DNA from: Calliopum simillimum
Taxonomy: Eukaryota > Arthropoda > Insecta > Diptera > Lauxaniidae
Reading direction: 5' to 3'
Assembly: GCA_951812925.1 (NCBI GenBank)
Contig: OX638370.1
Coordinates: 81,264,004-81,328,003, forward strand
DNA length: 64,000 nucleotides
Positions 55,292 to 64,000 of this stretch are shown here, piece after piece (positions within the stretch are counted from its first letter, which is position 1; each line of letters opens with the position of its first letter). The position numbers and the translations under genes are program-made. A model generated the notes under the pieces. That model made no database searches, had not been told where the DNA came from, and worked only from the letters and a program-made list of their open reading frames with translations.

Positions 55292-57648
55292 ATCCGATAT
55301 TTAAATTATGTACTTTCAATTTTTAAGACATGGCATTTGACTCAACAACAAGAAAACTTTTTTTTCCGCAATCAATGGTTAAATACTGAATTTTTTCAAT
55401 GCCTTCCGTTGTGATTTTTTTTTTTAAGTCGAGGTTTCTTCTGCCTTAAGAGAATTAGCTCATCTCAGCCTATATATTTTTCACATATTACAAAAAATAA
55501 AGGTTTCAATTGAGGAAAAAACAATTGTATTACATATCCAAGTGGTACACTTACATCGATTCAACTCAGTTGATTATTATAAGATACCGTCACACTAAAA
55601 ACATTTTGCCAGATTTTATTCCTGAAAGATTTATGACAGCTCCATACATACTTATTACCAAGGAAATTATGAAAGAGTGGTTTATCCCCCTAACTCTAAT
55701 TAAGATACCATTAAATTTTTATGATTCATATTTGAGACGAATAACGCCAGAGTGGGTTAACTCTTTTTTTATTTTTTTGGGAAATGAGTTCAATTCTGGA
55801 ATCGATTGATCACTGTATAATTTTTTCGAATACACTGGTTCAAACATAGCTCTGCCAACTAGAACTTTAAGTGTAAGTTTTAAAAATGAAAAAACGAGTG
55901 GGGATAACCAACTCTGGCTTTAGTCGCCCAACTATGACACTAAATTATTGAATTTATACTTTTGTTTGCATTTACTTGCTGGTTTGTTTTAGATCAACCA
56001 ATATTCCGTTATGTTATAATTAATAATTTTTTTTTTGTTCATTTGCATTAAATTTTTATAAAACTGATGTTTTTCCACAGAGTTTACTTAAACTTTCCAT
56101 TTAATTTAAAGTAATGGTATATTATGTTTTAATTATTTTAATCCTAGTGGTAAAAGTACTTCACAAATATAGAAAACTCAAATTTAAATTTAAATAATTT
56201 TCCCGCCAACGGTTATTTTGTTGTTGATTTTATTTTTTTGCCACCGCGCGTAGTCGTTTTCCGTTTGCGCTTAAATCGTCAATCACAACGCGCGTGCCAA
56301 CCGATGGTAACTGAATTTGCACATCCTTTTGCAAGTCCTACCAACTGCATGCCGCCGCTTAAATTTTTGTGTGTTGCCAAATGTCAAGGAAACGGTAGCA
56401 ATGGTGCAGACTTTCGCCAAAACATAGAATCTGCAGAATGTGAGATACGTGGTATGAGGGGTTGATTTAACTGAGAATGCATGAAAGTAAAGCTGCTAAG
56501 CTGCAAATGGCATCATTCATCAAGTTAGTGTAATGGCAGCAGAATAAAGTTGTCTGCAGCAAAGCTTTCAAAGTTCTCAAAGCTGTTGTGCAGCAGAACC
56601 GTCGCTGTTTGGAATGCTGTGGGGGATATAGTGCTATACTCAATGTGGAACATAAATTTAACAGAGAGTAGACAAATTAGTTTACTCTTCAAAAAACATA
56701 GAATTTTTTGCTCTTTCGGACTAAAGTGCAGAAATGAACTAAGCAAAAGAATTGAATCAACAAGTGGTTTTTCACAGCTGATTGTTGTTTCCATATAAGT
56801 ATTACATGAAACATGCGATTGTAATGAAGACAAACATTTTAAAAAACTCATACATAAGTAGTGCATAGAACAACAAATTGTAAAAAGTCGAAATATTTCA
56901 AAAGCAGAAGTCTTTAACCAGAAAAAAAAAGGTAATTCGTTGCAGAATCTTGGCATAGCCGAAAAAAATTAAAATAGTTGAAAAATGTTAAATGGCCGAA
57001 AAATCTAAGAAAATCGGAAAAATTCGAAAAACAATTATTAATTCAAAAAATTATTGAAAAATCAAAAAATCTCAGTCACGTCTAAAAAGTTTGACGAAAT
57101 CATGAAATTTCAATAAAACCAAAATGTATTGAAAAAGTCGAAAATATTTCTGAAGTTCCGAAAGAAATTAAATTTATGTAAATGTTGACTATGTTGAGAA
57201 ATGGAACAATCTTTGAGTAATCGATTAAGATTTGGGATAACATCTCCGGTTTTTATGAAAATTGGTCAAAAGTTAGTGTTCGACATACGTATAAGTGGGG
57301 TAAAATTATTTTTTGAAATTCCAAAAAAATCGAAGAAGGCGGCCATACGATTTTGATTTATTAAAAATTTATAACATGACACCAACTAAGCGAACTTTTG
57401 TAAGGCCTTCCGAATGAACTCCGATTCAACTTTAAGATAATCAAATGTTTGAAAATTCATAGCGAAATTTTCTGAGTTTGTGCAAAAAAATATGATCTTT
57501 TGAAGAAAAATAAATACACTGAAAAAAAAAATAAAAATTTTATTTTAAGTGGAAAAAAACAAATGCTTTTCTTCTTTTAGGGGATTGGTGCACCCTTTTT
57601 TAGTTTTTAAAAAATATTTTATTTTAAAAGTAAACTTTATTATAATTA
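55292..57648. other. No gene recognised; one less AT-rich patch
   Basis: A patch at about 56235-56470 is less AT-rich and open on the + strand (with VVVFRLRLNRQSQRACQPM) but starts without ATG and has no known motif. A frame at 55510-55809 is likewise unrecognised. The remainder is AT-rich, with a degenerate AAAAATCGAAAA-type run around 56965-57130. Confidence 0.35.
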
Positions 57649-58117
57649 CACAGTGCGACACATGAAAAGTGAAAAAAAAATCCGTTATAAGGCGTCGAAG
57701 TACTCGCCGAAATAAGTAATTCTGCCAGAGCGTTTTGCAAAGTTGACTCATATAAGGCTTTTATGGTCATTTGTGAGATTTTAAGGCACTAGATGAATTC
57801 TTTTCGGTTAAGTTTGTTTGGCATTTTTTTTTTTCTTCTATATAATAGCTATAATATTGCTGAAGTCATCAAAACAATATCTCGGCTCGTTACCGAGATA
57901 TAGCCATATGAAAAAATCGAAAAATCGCTCAAAATCCAAACAAACTTAACCGAAAAGAATTCATCTAGTTCCTTAAAATCTCAAAAATGACCATAAAAGC
58001 CTTATATGAGTCAACTTTGCAAAACGCTCTGGCAGAATTACTTGTTTCGGCGAGTACTTCGACGCCTTATAACGGATTTTAGTTCACCGTCAATGACTTG
58101 AAAAATGTTGCACTGTG
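57649..58117. mobile_element. 469-bp fold-back element with CACAGTGC ends
   Basis: CACAGTGCGACA on the left and TGTTGCACTGTG on the right are inverted. The arms are near-perfect over about 170 bases (ATCCGTTATAAGGCGTCGAA, TCTGCCAGAGCGTTTTGCAA, TTCGGTTAAGTTTGTTTGG), around a centre containing ATCTCGGCTCGTTACCGAGA. The ends resemble Transib-type CACAGTG, but the 5 bases on each side (AATTA, TTTTT) do not match, so no target duplication supports this. Confidence 0.7.
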
Positions 58118-59273
58118 TTTTTACCGACCTTCAAAATTGTGGTATCTTTTACGGTTATCAAGTTATGAGTTTTTGTAGTTGTTTAATGTTGTGTTTTTCA
58201 TGACTCGTAGGTGCACGTGCGCTACCTTATAGGGTTGCCACCGTCCGGACGGTATTATCTTTTCAGCGGCTCCTAGTGAACTTTTTTTGTAGAATATTTT
58301 AACACATTTTAACCAATTTTTTGGAAATCGGGTCAAAAGGACCCTTAAAAACGGGATATAATGGGTTGAGATCTTTTGAAAAATTTCTCCTTGTTTGATT
58401 TTATGTTAATCTTCTCAAAACAAAAAAGTTAACCCAAGAAATTTTCATGCAATTTACCAAAACATTACATCATAACACCGAAAATTCACCATATCTGAAA
58501 AATCATGACTCGGATTTAAAACTTATGCAAATTTATAGCTAATTAAAATACCTTTCATATGACATCAATATTATTAAAATCCATCGAGGGGTTCCGAGCC
58601 TATACCGGTTTTCATATAGCTACGTCCCGATCTTCTGATGGCTATATCTTCGTCAATTTTGCAAATTTTGCAAACGGAATTAAGAAAACGTGTTTAGAAT
58701 AGTCCCTGCAATCTTACATTTTCTGGTGTTCTCCCGAACCCCTACCACCGTGTATATACACGCCGAAATGTGTATATTAGGGAAGTATAAAATACACATG
58801 ATTTTTGGATCAGTGTGAAATAATCTTCACCGCTTTGTTTATTGTTAAAGAGTATTCTGACTCTAAGCTTAGTGCAGAATAGTTAATTTAAGAGGCCGCG
58901 TGGAAGCTTATCCCTAGTATTATAACCACAAACCAATTCGACTCACTACCGCTCACTACTTTCGTCTCAGCTATCACTGTTTAGTGAGTCTTGAGTAGTG
59001 ATAGAGGCCAGGCCGATCACTTCGGCTCATTTCATGCATTATAAAGAAATCTGAAAGCCAGTGAGCCAGAATTACTCATGGTTATTTTTTATACATGAAT
59101 ATTTAGGCATGAGTCGATAACACTTATGGTAAGTAAATCAATAGATATTTGGAAGTAAAAAGTACTCATTGTCAGCAAAAAAAAAAAACACTATCAGTTA
59201 CAAATTGAACAATATTTTATTGCTTTGGTGCAGAGGTGTGACCCTGGAGCATTTAAAAATAAGCGTTTAAAAT
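58118..59273. other. No gene recognised
   Basis: AT-rich. The word GGGTTGCCACCGTCCGGACG near 58233 contains a CCGTCCGGACGG palindrome. No coding stretch or repeat family was identified. Confidence 0.4.
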
Positions 59274-60180
59274 TTATAAATTTTTTTTGGGGGTATATGA
59301 AGCAAAACATGCCAAGTGTATCAGGTTTAAATTTTTTTGTCTCCGATTACGCTCAAATTTGGCAATATGGTAGATCCGGTGTACAAAGACAATAATCCGG
59401 AAATCAAATAAATGGGACCACATATTTATATATTTCAATTTATAAGCTTTGGTGTTAGGTATAAATTTTTTTAAAAACACCCTTTTCATGAAAATAACTA
59501 AAAAATAACAATAACAAATGGTTCTAGGACCAAATCCTCCCGAATTACTGCTCTTGCACACCGGAACTACCATATTGCCAAATTTGAGCGAAATCGGAGA
59601 CAACAAAATTTTCAGCTGGTACACTTGGCTTGTTTTGCTCAAAAAAATAGAAAAATAAAAAATAATTTTCAAAAATTCTGGAAAAATTCTCACGATTTTT
59701 TTGAAGGATTGTAAGCATTTTACGTTATATAAAATTTTTTCGTTGATGCCTTGGTTTTGAGTAAACCTAGCATTTAGCTGAAAAACGTGAGCTTTACAGC
59801 TGGAAATTCTTAATTTGATAAATTGCTGAAAAACTATATAATATCTCAAAAACTTCTGGAAAGATTCACACATATTTTTTTTGAACAATTCTAAGCATTT
59901 TTTGCCATAAACATTTTTTTCGTTAGATGCCTTGCCTTTGAGTAAAAAATCGTTTTTTCGACCGCATAATTGAAAAACGTAAAAAAATCGATTTTGAGAC
60001 GCAAATATTATGTATAGGTACCCCCAAAAAAATTTATAATTTTTAAATGCCAAAATTTATATTACAATATAGTCCTTACTTCTAAAGCACCTTTGGGTAT
60101 CCATTTTCTAACAAAAAAAAAAAGTTATGACCAAAAGTGCTCCATTGGTTTTTCTCCAGATGAAAAAAAAAATTAATGCA
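59274..60180. mobile_element. Fold-back repeat sharing modules with 5.9-7.8 kb and 62.1-63.4 kb
   Basis: The left end AAATTTATAAATTTTTTTTG and the right end CCCCCAAAAAAATTTATAAT are inverted. The interior holds the TCTCCGATTTCGCTC module in both orientations (59340 and 59588) and two copies of the AATTCTAAGCATTTT module (59708 variant and 59886). From 60050 to 60180 the text matches the arm of the 62-kb fold-back (CTTCTAAAGCACCTTTGGGT, AAAAAAGTTATGACCAAAAG). The minus strand is open for 259 residues here, but this frame only reads through repeats and has no domain. Confidence 0.6.
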
Positions 60181-60954
60181 AATATTGTTTTTGATAACCT
60201 GTTTGCATCAAAGACTCAGTTTAGATTAGTACATCATATTGTTAAATCCTACCCGTTTCCACCGGCAAAATAGATTTACTTCTGTCAGTAAATAACAGAA
60301 GCAGTAAAATTAAACTTGTATTTCAGTTTCGTATTAATATTTATCTTCCACTTGCTTTGTGTTTATGCCAATTTTCAAAGTTCCAGGGGTGATACTAAGT
60401 CAAAAATTGCCAAAATTGGTAGCCTTGCTGAGATTAAGGCACAGTTTTAACTTTAAATCTCAGACTTAACTTAATTTTTTTGTATGGGAAATCCTGGTAT
60501 CAACGCCCAGGTTTGGCGATAAATCCAGAAACTGCATGAAATCACCTTTTAAATCTGAGGTGGAAACAGGCTATAAGAGTCCTTCTAACTTTTGAGTCGG
60601 TTTGGGGATGATTTTTTTTTGCTTCATACAAAATCGAACCGGTCTATTGTATGTATACTACATTGTACGAGATTTACACCTTTTTTATATGACATTTGTC
60701 TAAGACTTGTTAAAATTGGTATTATTTGTATATCCAGCTACCATTTACTAAATAATAATTCACTCCTTTTCAGACAAAAGATTTAGTCTGATTACGTAAT
60801 AAAACTTGTATAAATTATCATTTTGCTTTGCAGATACATTTTACCAACTGACTATAAGTGGTTTATGCTATGATCAGCATACAAAGTACTTCCCTCGACC
60901 CACATTATAGTTTAATCAAGCATGTTGCTTAAGCAAACAGTTGTCGTATAAAAT
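60181..60954. other. No gene recognised
   Basis: AT-rich, stop-dense in all frames. No element boundary recognised. Confidence 0.4.
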
Positions 60955-61276
60955 ATGAAAATAACAACCATCAACGTGAAACCCCTCTCAGCACGTCCAT
61001 TCTCATCCTGTAAGCAATAACAATTTCCAATAACAAACAATGACTGAATTTTAACGTTAATCCAAAAGAAAAAAAAAACACCCAGAAATTCCTATAGAAA
61101 TAAGAAAAATCTCAACAAAACAAAAATAATATATTTTCCTATGCAAATATTATGTAAATTGTTGCATGTAGTGTTCTACGGAAACGTTAAAGGAGCAGCA
61201 GCAACTGCCAAGTGGACCAGAGGAAGAAATTAAAGCTGTCCACAAGGGCATACAAGCACATACACAGACACGAGTT
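60955..61276 (+). CDS. Very weak candidate two-exon region
   Basis: An ATG at 60955 opens a 21-residue frame (MKITTINVKPLSARPFSSCK) that meets GTAAGC at 61012-61017. About 160 bases on, an AG near 61170 precedes a less AT-rich stretch open for about 47 codons (TETLKEQQQLPSGPEEEIKA) and GTAATG near 61276. The phases suggested by these sites do not keep that longer frame, and the acceptor lacks a good pyrimidine tract. I list it only because composition differs from the surroundings. Confidence 0.12.
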
Positions 61277-62124
61277 GGTAATGAAAAGAATAAATACAAA
61301 CTTAAAGAAAAGTTGTGAAAATCGAATGGGGAATTTCACGAAACAAGTTCGTGTTACATGAAAAGAAATATAAATAAGTACCACGAAATTGGAAACATCA
61401 ACAACATCGAGTGTTTTATGGTTTTGCCTGAAAACTTTAAGCGGAAAATCACTAAAAAAACATTGAAATGCCTGAAATGAGTCAAATGTTTAAATACAAA
61501 TCGACCTTTCTCGGCAATGTTTACAAAGTTTATACTTCGCAAATATTTGTTGATGTGCGCAAAAATACGAGAAATTAAAAAGAAATATCTGGCACACAAC
61601 TACCAACTCAAACTTATGTTGAGCATGGGGAGCCTTTACAAATATTTGTTTGGACAACATTTTTCTTTGATTTGCTTTTGCTTAAATTTTTTCTTGCCTT
61701 TTTGCATTTATTTTTAAATTTTTCATTTTACTTACAGGATTTTTGTGTGTTGTATTTTATTTTTCAATAAATTATGCCAGCATCTCTGCGAGCATTTTAT
61801 ATCTTTGGCAAAAGGACATGTCTATTTATTTGTCTGTTGTTTTGTAGATAATGGCTATTAAATTTTCATGGCTAAAAAACTTTTTGGCCAATTGTTGCAT
61901 GCTTCTCAGAATTTATTGTAATGGATTTTTTTTTTTTTGTTAAACTTCTAGCGATTGAGTTCATTGTTTCTTGTTATCGCTCATTGCGTTAATAAATTTT
62001 CCCAGAAATTTGCTAGAATGTTTTTGTTAATTGACTCACATACAGTCTGGAAGTTCATTAGTTAATTTATTTTGCATTTATTGAGATTTTTTGAAATTTG
62101 TTGAGTTGATTTTTTGATGTATAA
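61277..62124. other. No gene recognised
   Basis: AT-rich, with short low-complexity frames on both strands. Nothing supported. Confidence 0.4.
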
Positions 62125-63436
62125 TAGACCGGGTCGAAATTTAGATTCATCCCGAAGCCGACTCAATATTTAGTGCAACTCTTAAAAATGATATCTGCAC
62201 CTTGAGAATAAGAAAAACCAATGGAGGCCTATTTTGGATAAAAAAAGACATGTTTTTTTAGTCATAACTTTTTTTTTTCGTTAGAAAATGGGTATGGGAG
62301 TGCTTCAGAAATAAAGATTATGTTCTTACAAAAATTTTGGCGTTTAAACATTTTTTTTTTTTTTTTTTTGTTTTGGGTATGGATAATATTCTGTTCTAAA
62401 AATTGATTTTTTACGTTTTTCAATAACGCGGCCAGGAAAACGATTTTTTACTCAAAAGCGGGACATCTAACGAAAAAAGTATAGAAAAAAAAAATTAGAA
62501 TTGTCCAAAAAATAAGTGTGCATTTTTTCCGAATTTTTTGAAACATTTTATAATTTTTCAAAACTTGGTCAAAAAATTAAAAAACAATATCCAAAAATTC
62601 TAAGAAAAATTCCCACTTATTGCATTTGACGTCTCATGAAATTTTTTTGAAGATGACTTGGTTTTGAGTAAACCTAAGTAAACCTTACGTAAGTTTGAAA
62701 ACTCTCAACTTGATAAATTTTTGAAAAACTATAAAAATGACTCAAAAAATTCTGAAAAAATCACTCGAATTTTATGGACAATTTTAAAAACTTTTTGCCT
62801 CATGCACTTTTTTCGTTAGATGTTTCGCTTTTGAGTAAAAAATCGTTTTCCCGGCCGCGTTATTGAAAAACGTAAAAAATCGATTTCGGAACGCGAATAT
62901 TATCTATACACGGAAAAAAAATTTACAATTTTTAGACGCCAAAATTTTTATAAAATACATACAGGCATGTTTTGAAATTCGATTCACTTCAGAATCGGAA
63001 TGAAAGCAATCTTCAAAAGCTCTGCTTTGCGACAAATAAGATGGAATCGGAATTGTATTTCAACAAATAAAATTTACTTATGGTTCCTATTCAATTTACC
63101 GAAACATAAATCCGATTTGGTGTTAATTATCGAAATGCGGAGCTCCTAAAGATTGCTTTCATTCCGATTCCGAACTGAATCGGTTTTCAGAACATGCTAG
63201 ATAGTCTTTATTTCTAAAGTACCCTCGGGTATCTGTTTGTAATAAAAAAAAAGTTATGATCAAAAAACATGTTTTTTCAGCCAAAATGGGCCTTCAGTAG
63301 AATCAAAAGTGCAGCATTGGCTGTTTTTTTGGATCGAAAAAATCATGATGCAGTTATCATTTTTAAGAGCCCCTTTAACTTTTGAATTGGATTTAGGATG
63401 ATTTTATTTAGCTTCATATATAATCGACACGGTCTA
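62125..63436. mobile_element. About 1.3-kb fold-back element carrying the shared module and a nested MITE
   Basis: TAGACCGGGTCGAAAT on the left pairs with TAATCGACACGGTCTA on the right. Long arms include AAAAAAGTTATGA-type text, CGCCAAAATTTT, and TTTTTACGTTTTTCAATAAC with CCGGCCGCGTTATTGAAAAA. The CTTTTGAGTAAAAAATCGTT module is inverted within it. A separate MITE is inserted in the right arm at about 62965-63197. TA at both ends would fit a TA-duplicating transposase. Non-coding. Confidence 0.7.
62965..63197. mobile_element. About 233-bp MITE nested in the 62-kb fold-back
   Basis: GCATGTTTTGAAATTCGATT on the left is inverted at the right (AATCGGTTTTCAGAACATGC). Complementarity continues for about 67 bases per arm (AATCGGAATGAAAGCAATCT). 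It interrupts the arm text that continues from TTTTTATAAAATACATA to TAGTCTTTATTTCTAAAG. Non-coding. Confidence 0.7.
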
Positions 63437-64000
63437 CATAGTGTGTAAATGTCTCTACTGGCGCCATGTAATTTAAAAACATAGAACACATTTCGATTCT
63501 AAAATTTTTCGAAATTCGATAAATTTTTCAACTCTTTTGGATGTCTTCAACATTTTCAAAGTTTTTCTAATTCTTATTCTTATATTCTCGATACACAATA
63601 TACGTTTCAACTTTATCGGCCTCTTCAACTTTTCTCAACTAGGTATTTACTTATTGTGCAAATACTTCTTCAATGTTTTTCAACATAATTCGACTTTTTG
63701 ACATTTTTTATGTTTTTTTTTTCGACATTTCATCTTTAGAGGTTTTTCGATCTTTCTAATGTTTTTTAAATCTTTTTTTTTTCCTAAGGAAGCTTTAAAA
63801 CTCTAAATCTTCATTTTGGATAAAACTTGTTGGTCCAAGATTTTGACCAGATTTTCATAAAATTGGGTTTTCAAGGATTAAAGTGTTAAACAAAAATAAT
63901 TTGTGAAAAACTCCACTAGGGGTTACCAAAAACAAGAAATGCTTAGGATTTAAGAAATAATGGATTCTTATGGAAATGGAAACCAAACGAGCGATTTTAA
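63437..64000. other. No gene recognised
   Basis: AT-rich, with degenerate TTTTTCGA/TTTTCAAC words. Nothing supported up to the window edge. Confidence 0.4.

Noticed and set aside
56238..56465. 75-residue frame in a less AT-rich patch
   Set aside because: It begins at TTG, not ATG, has no recognisable domain, and no clear acceptor/donor pair frames it; left as unannotated sequence.

Overview
The window is AT-rich eukaryotic DNA that looks like non-coding chromosome (intergenic or giant-intron) of an insect, most likely a brachyceran fly. The evidence is the transposon set: mini-me-like elements with GTCY/TA microsatellites, Jockey- and RTE-type LINEs, irritans-type and other mariners, a DD37E Tc1-like element, piggyBac, hAT-like and Transib-like elements, and many long-armed fold-back elements. 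No conserved host gene could be recognised. Four weak candidate host exons are listed with low confidence (25.36 kb, 39.3 kb, 44.9 kb, 60.95-61.3 kb).

Layout. 1-3.2 kb: a LINE on the minus strand whose ORF2 (endonuclease plus reverse transcriptase) is open to the window edge and whose ORF1 is broken by one TAG codon. 3.4-3.7 kb: a mini-me-like fragment. 5.9-7.8 kb: a 956-bp fold-back element inserted, with an AAGT target duplication, into a second palindromic repeat. 8.4 and 9.3-10.1 kb: two terminal-inverted-repeat elements. 11.6-12.7 kb: an irritans-type mariner fossil carrying a MITE. 14.3-14.9 kb: a mini-me-like element. 15.9-17.2 kb: a mariner carrying a 53-bp LINE tail with a 13-bp target duplication. 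19.6-20.6 and 26.2-27.2 kb: two copies of one TA-flanked fold-back. 22.4-23.3 kb: a mini-me-like element with a longer tandem array. 23.4-24.1 kb: a palindromic field of GAAATAACGCCC words. 27.6-28.6 kb: a tandem field and a hairpin. 28.8-31.5 kb: a palindromic repeat split by a 5'-truncated Jockey-type LINE.

33.4-34.1 kb: a 691-bp RTE-type LINE derivative reduced to its 5' region plus 3' tail, with a perfect 14-bp target duplication. 35.5-36.5 kb: a 1,021-bp element with CACAGTG ends and a CGATG duplication (Transib-like). 37.3-38.5 kb: a TA-flanked element with a repeated subterminal word. 42.5-44.1 kb: a hAT-like element with an 8-bp duplication, itself carrying a TA-flanked element. 46.9-49.1 kb: a decayed piggyBac. 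51.0-51.8 kb: an 800-bp palindrome with a tRNA-like promoter in each arm. 52.0-52.3 kb: nested hairpins. 53.9-55.3 kb: a Tc1-like DD37E element inside an older repeat. 57.6-58.1 kb: another CACAGTG-ended fold-back. 59.3-60.2 and 62.1-63.4 kb: fold-backs that share modules with those at 7, 11 and 38 kb.

The genes do not form a pathway. The window records layered transposition: LINE machinery mobilising short derivatives, and transposase-dependent palindromes nested in one another. The most informative items are the short LINE derivative, the CACAGTG-ended elements, the tRNA-promoter palindrome, and the palindromic modules shared between different fold-backs.
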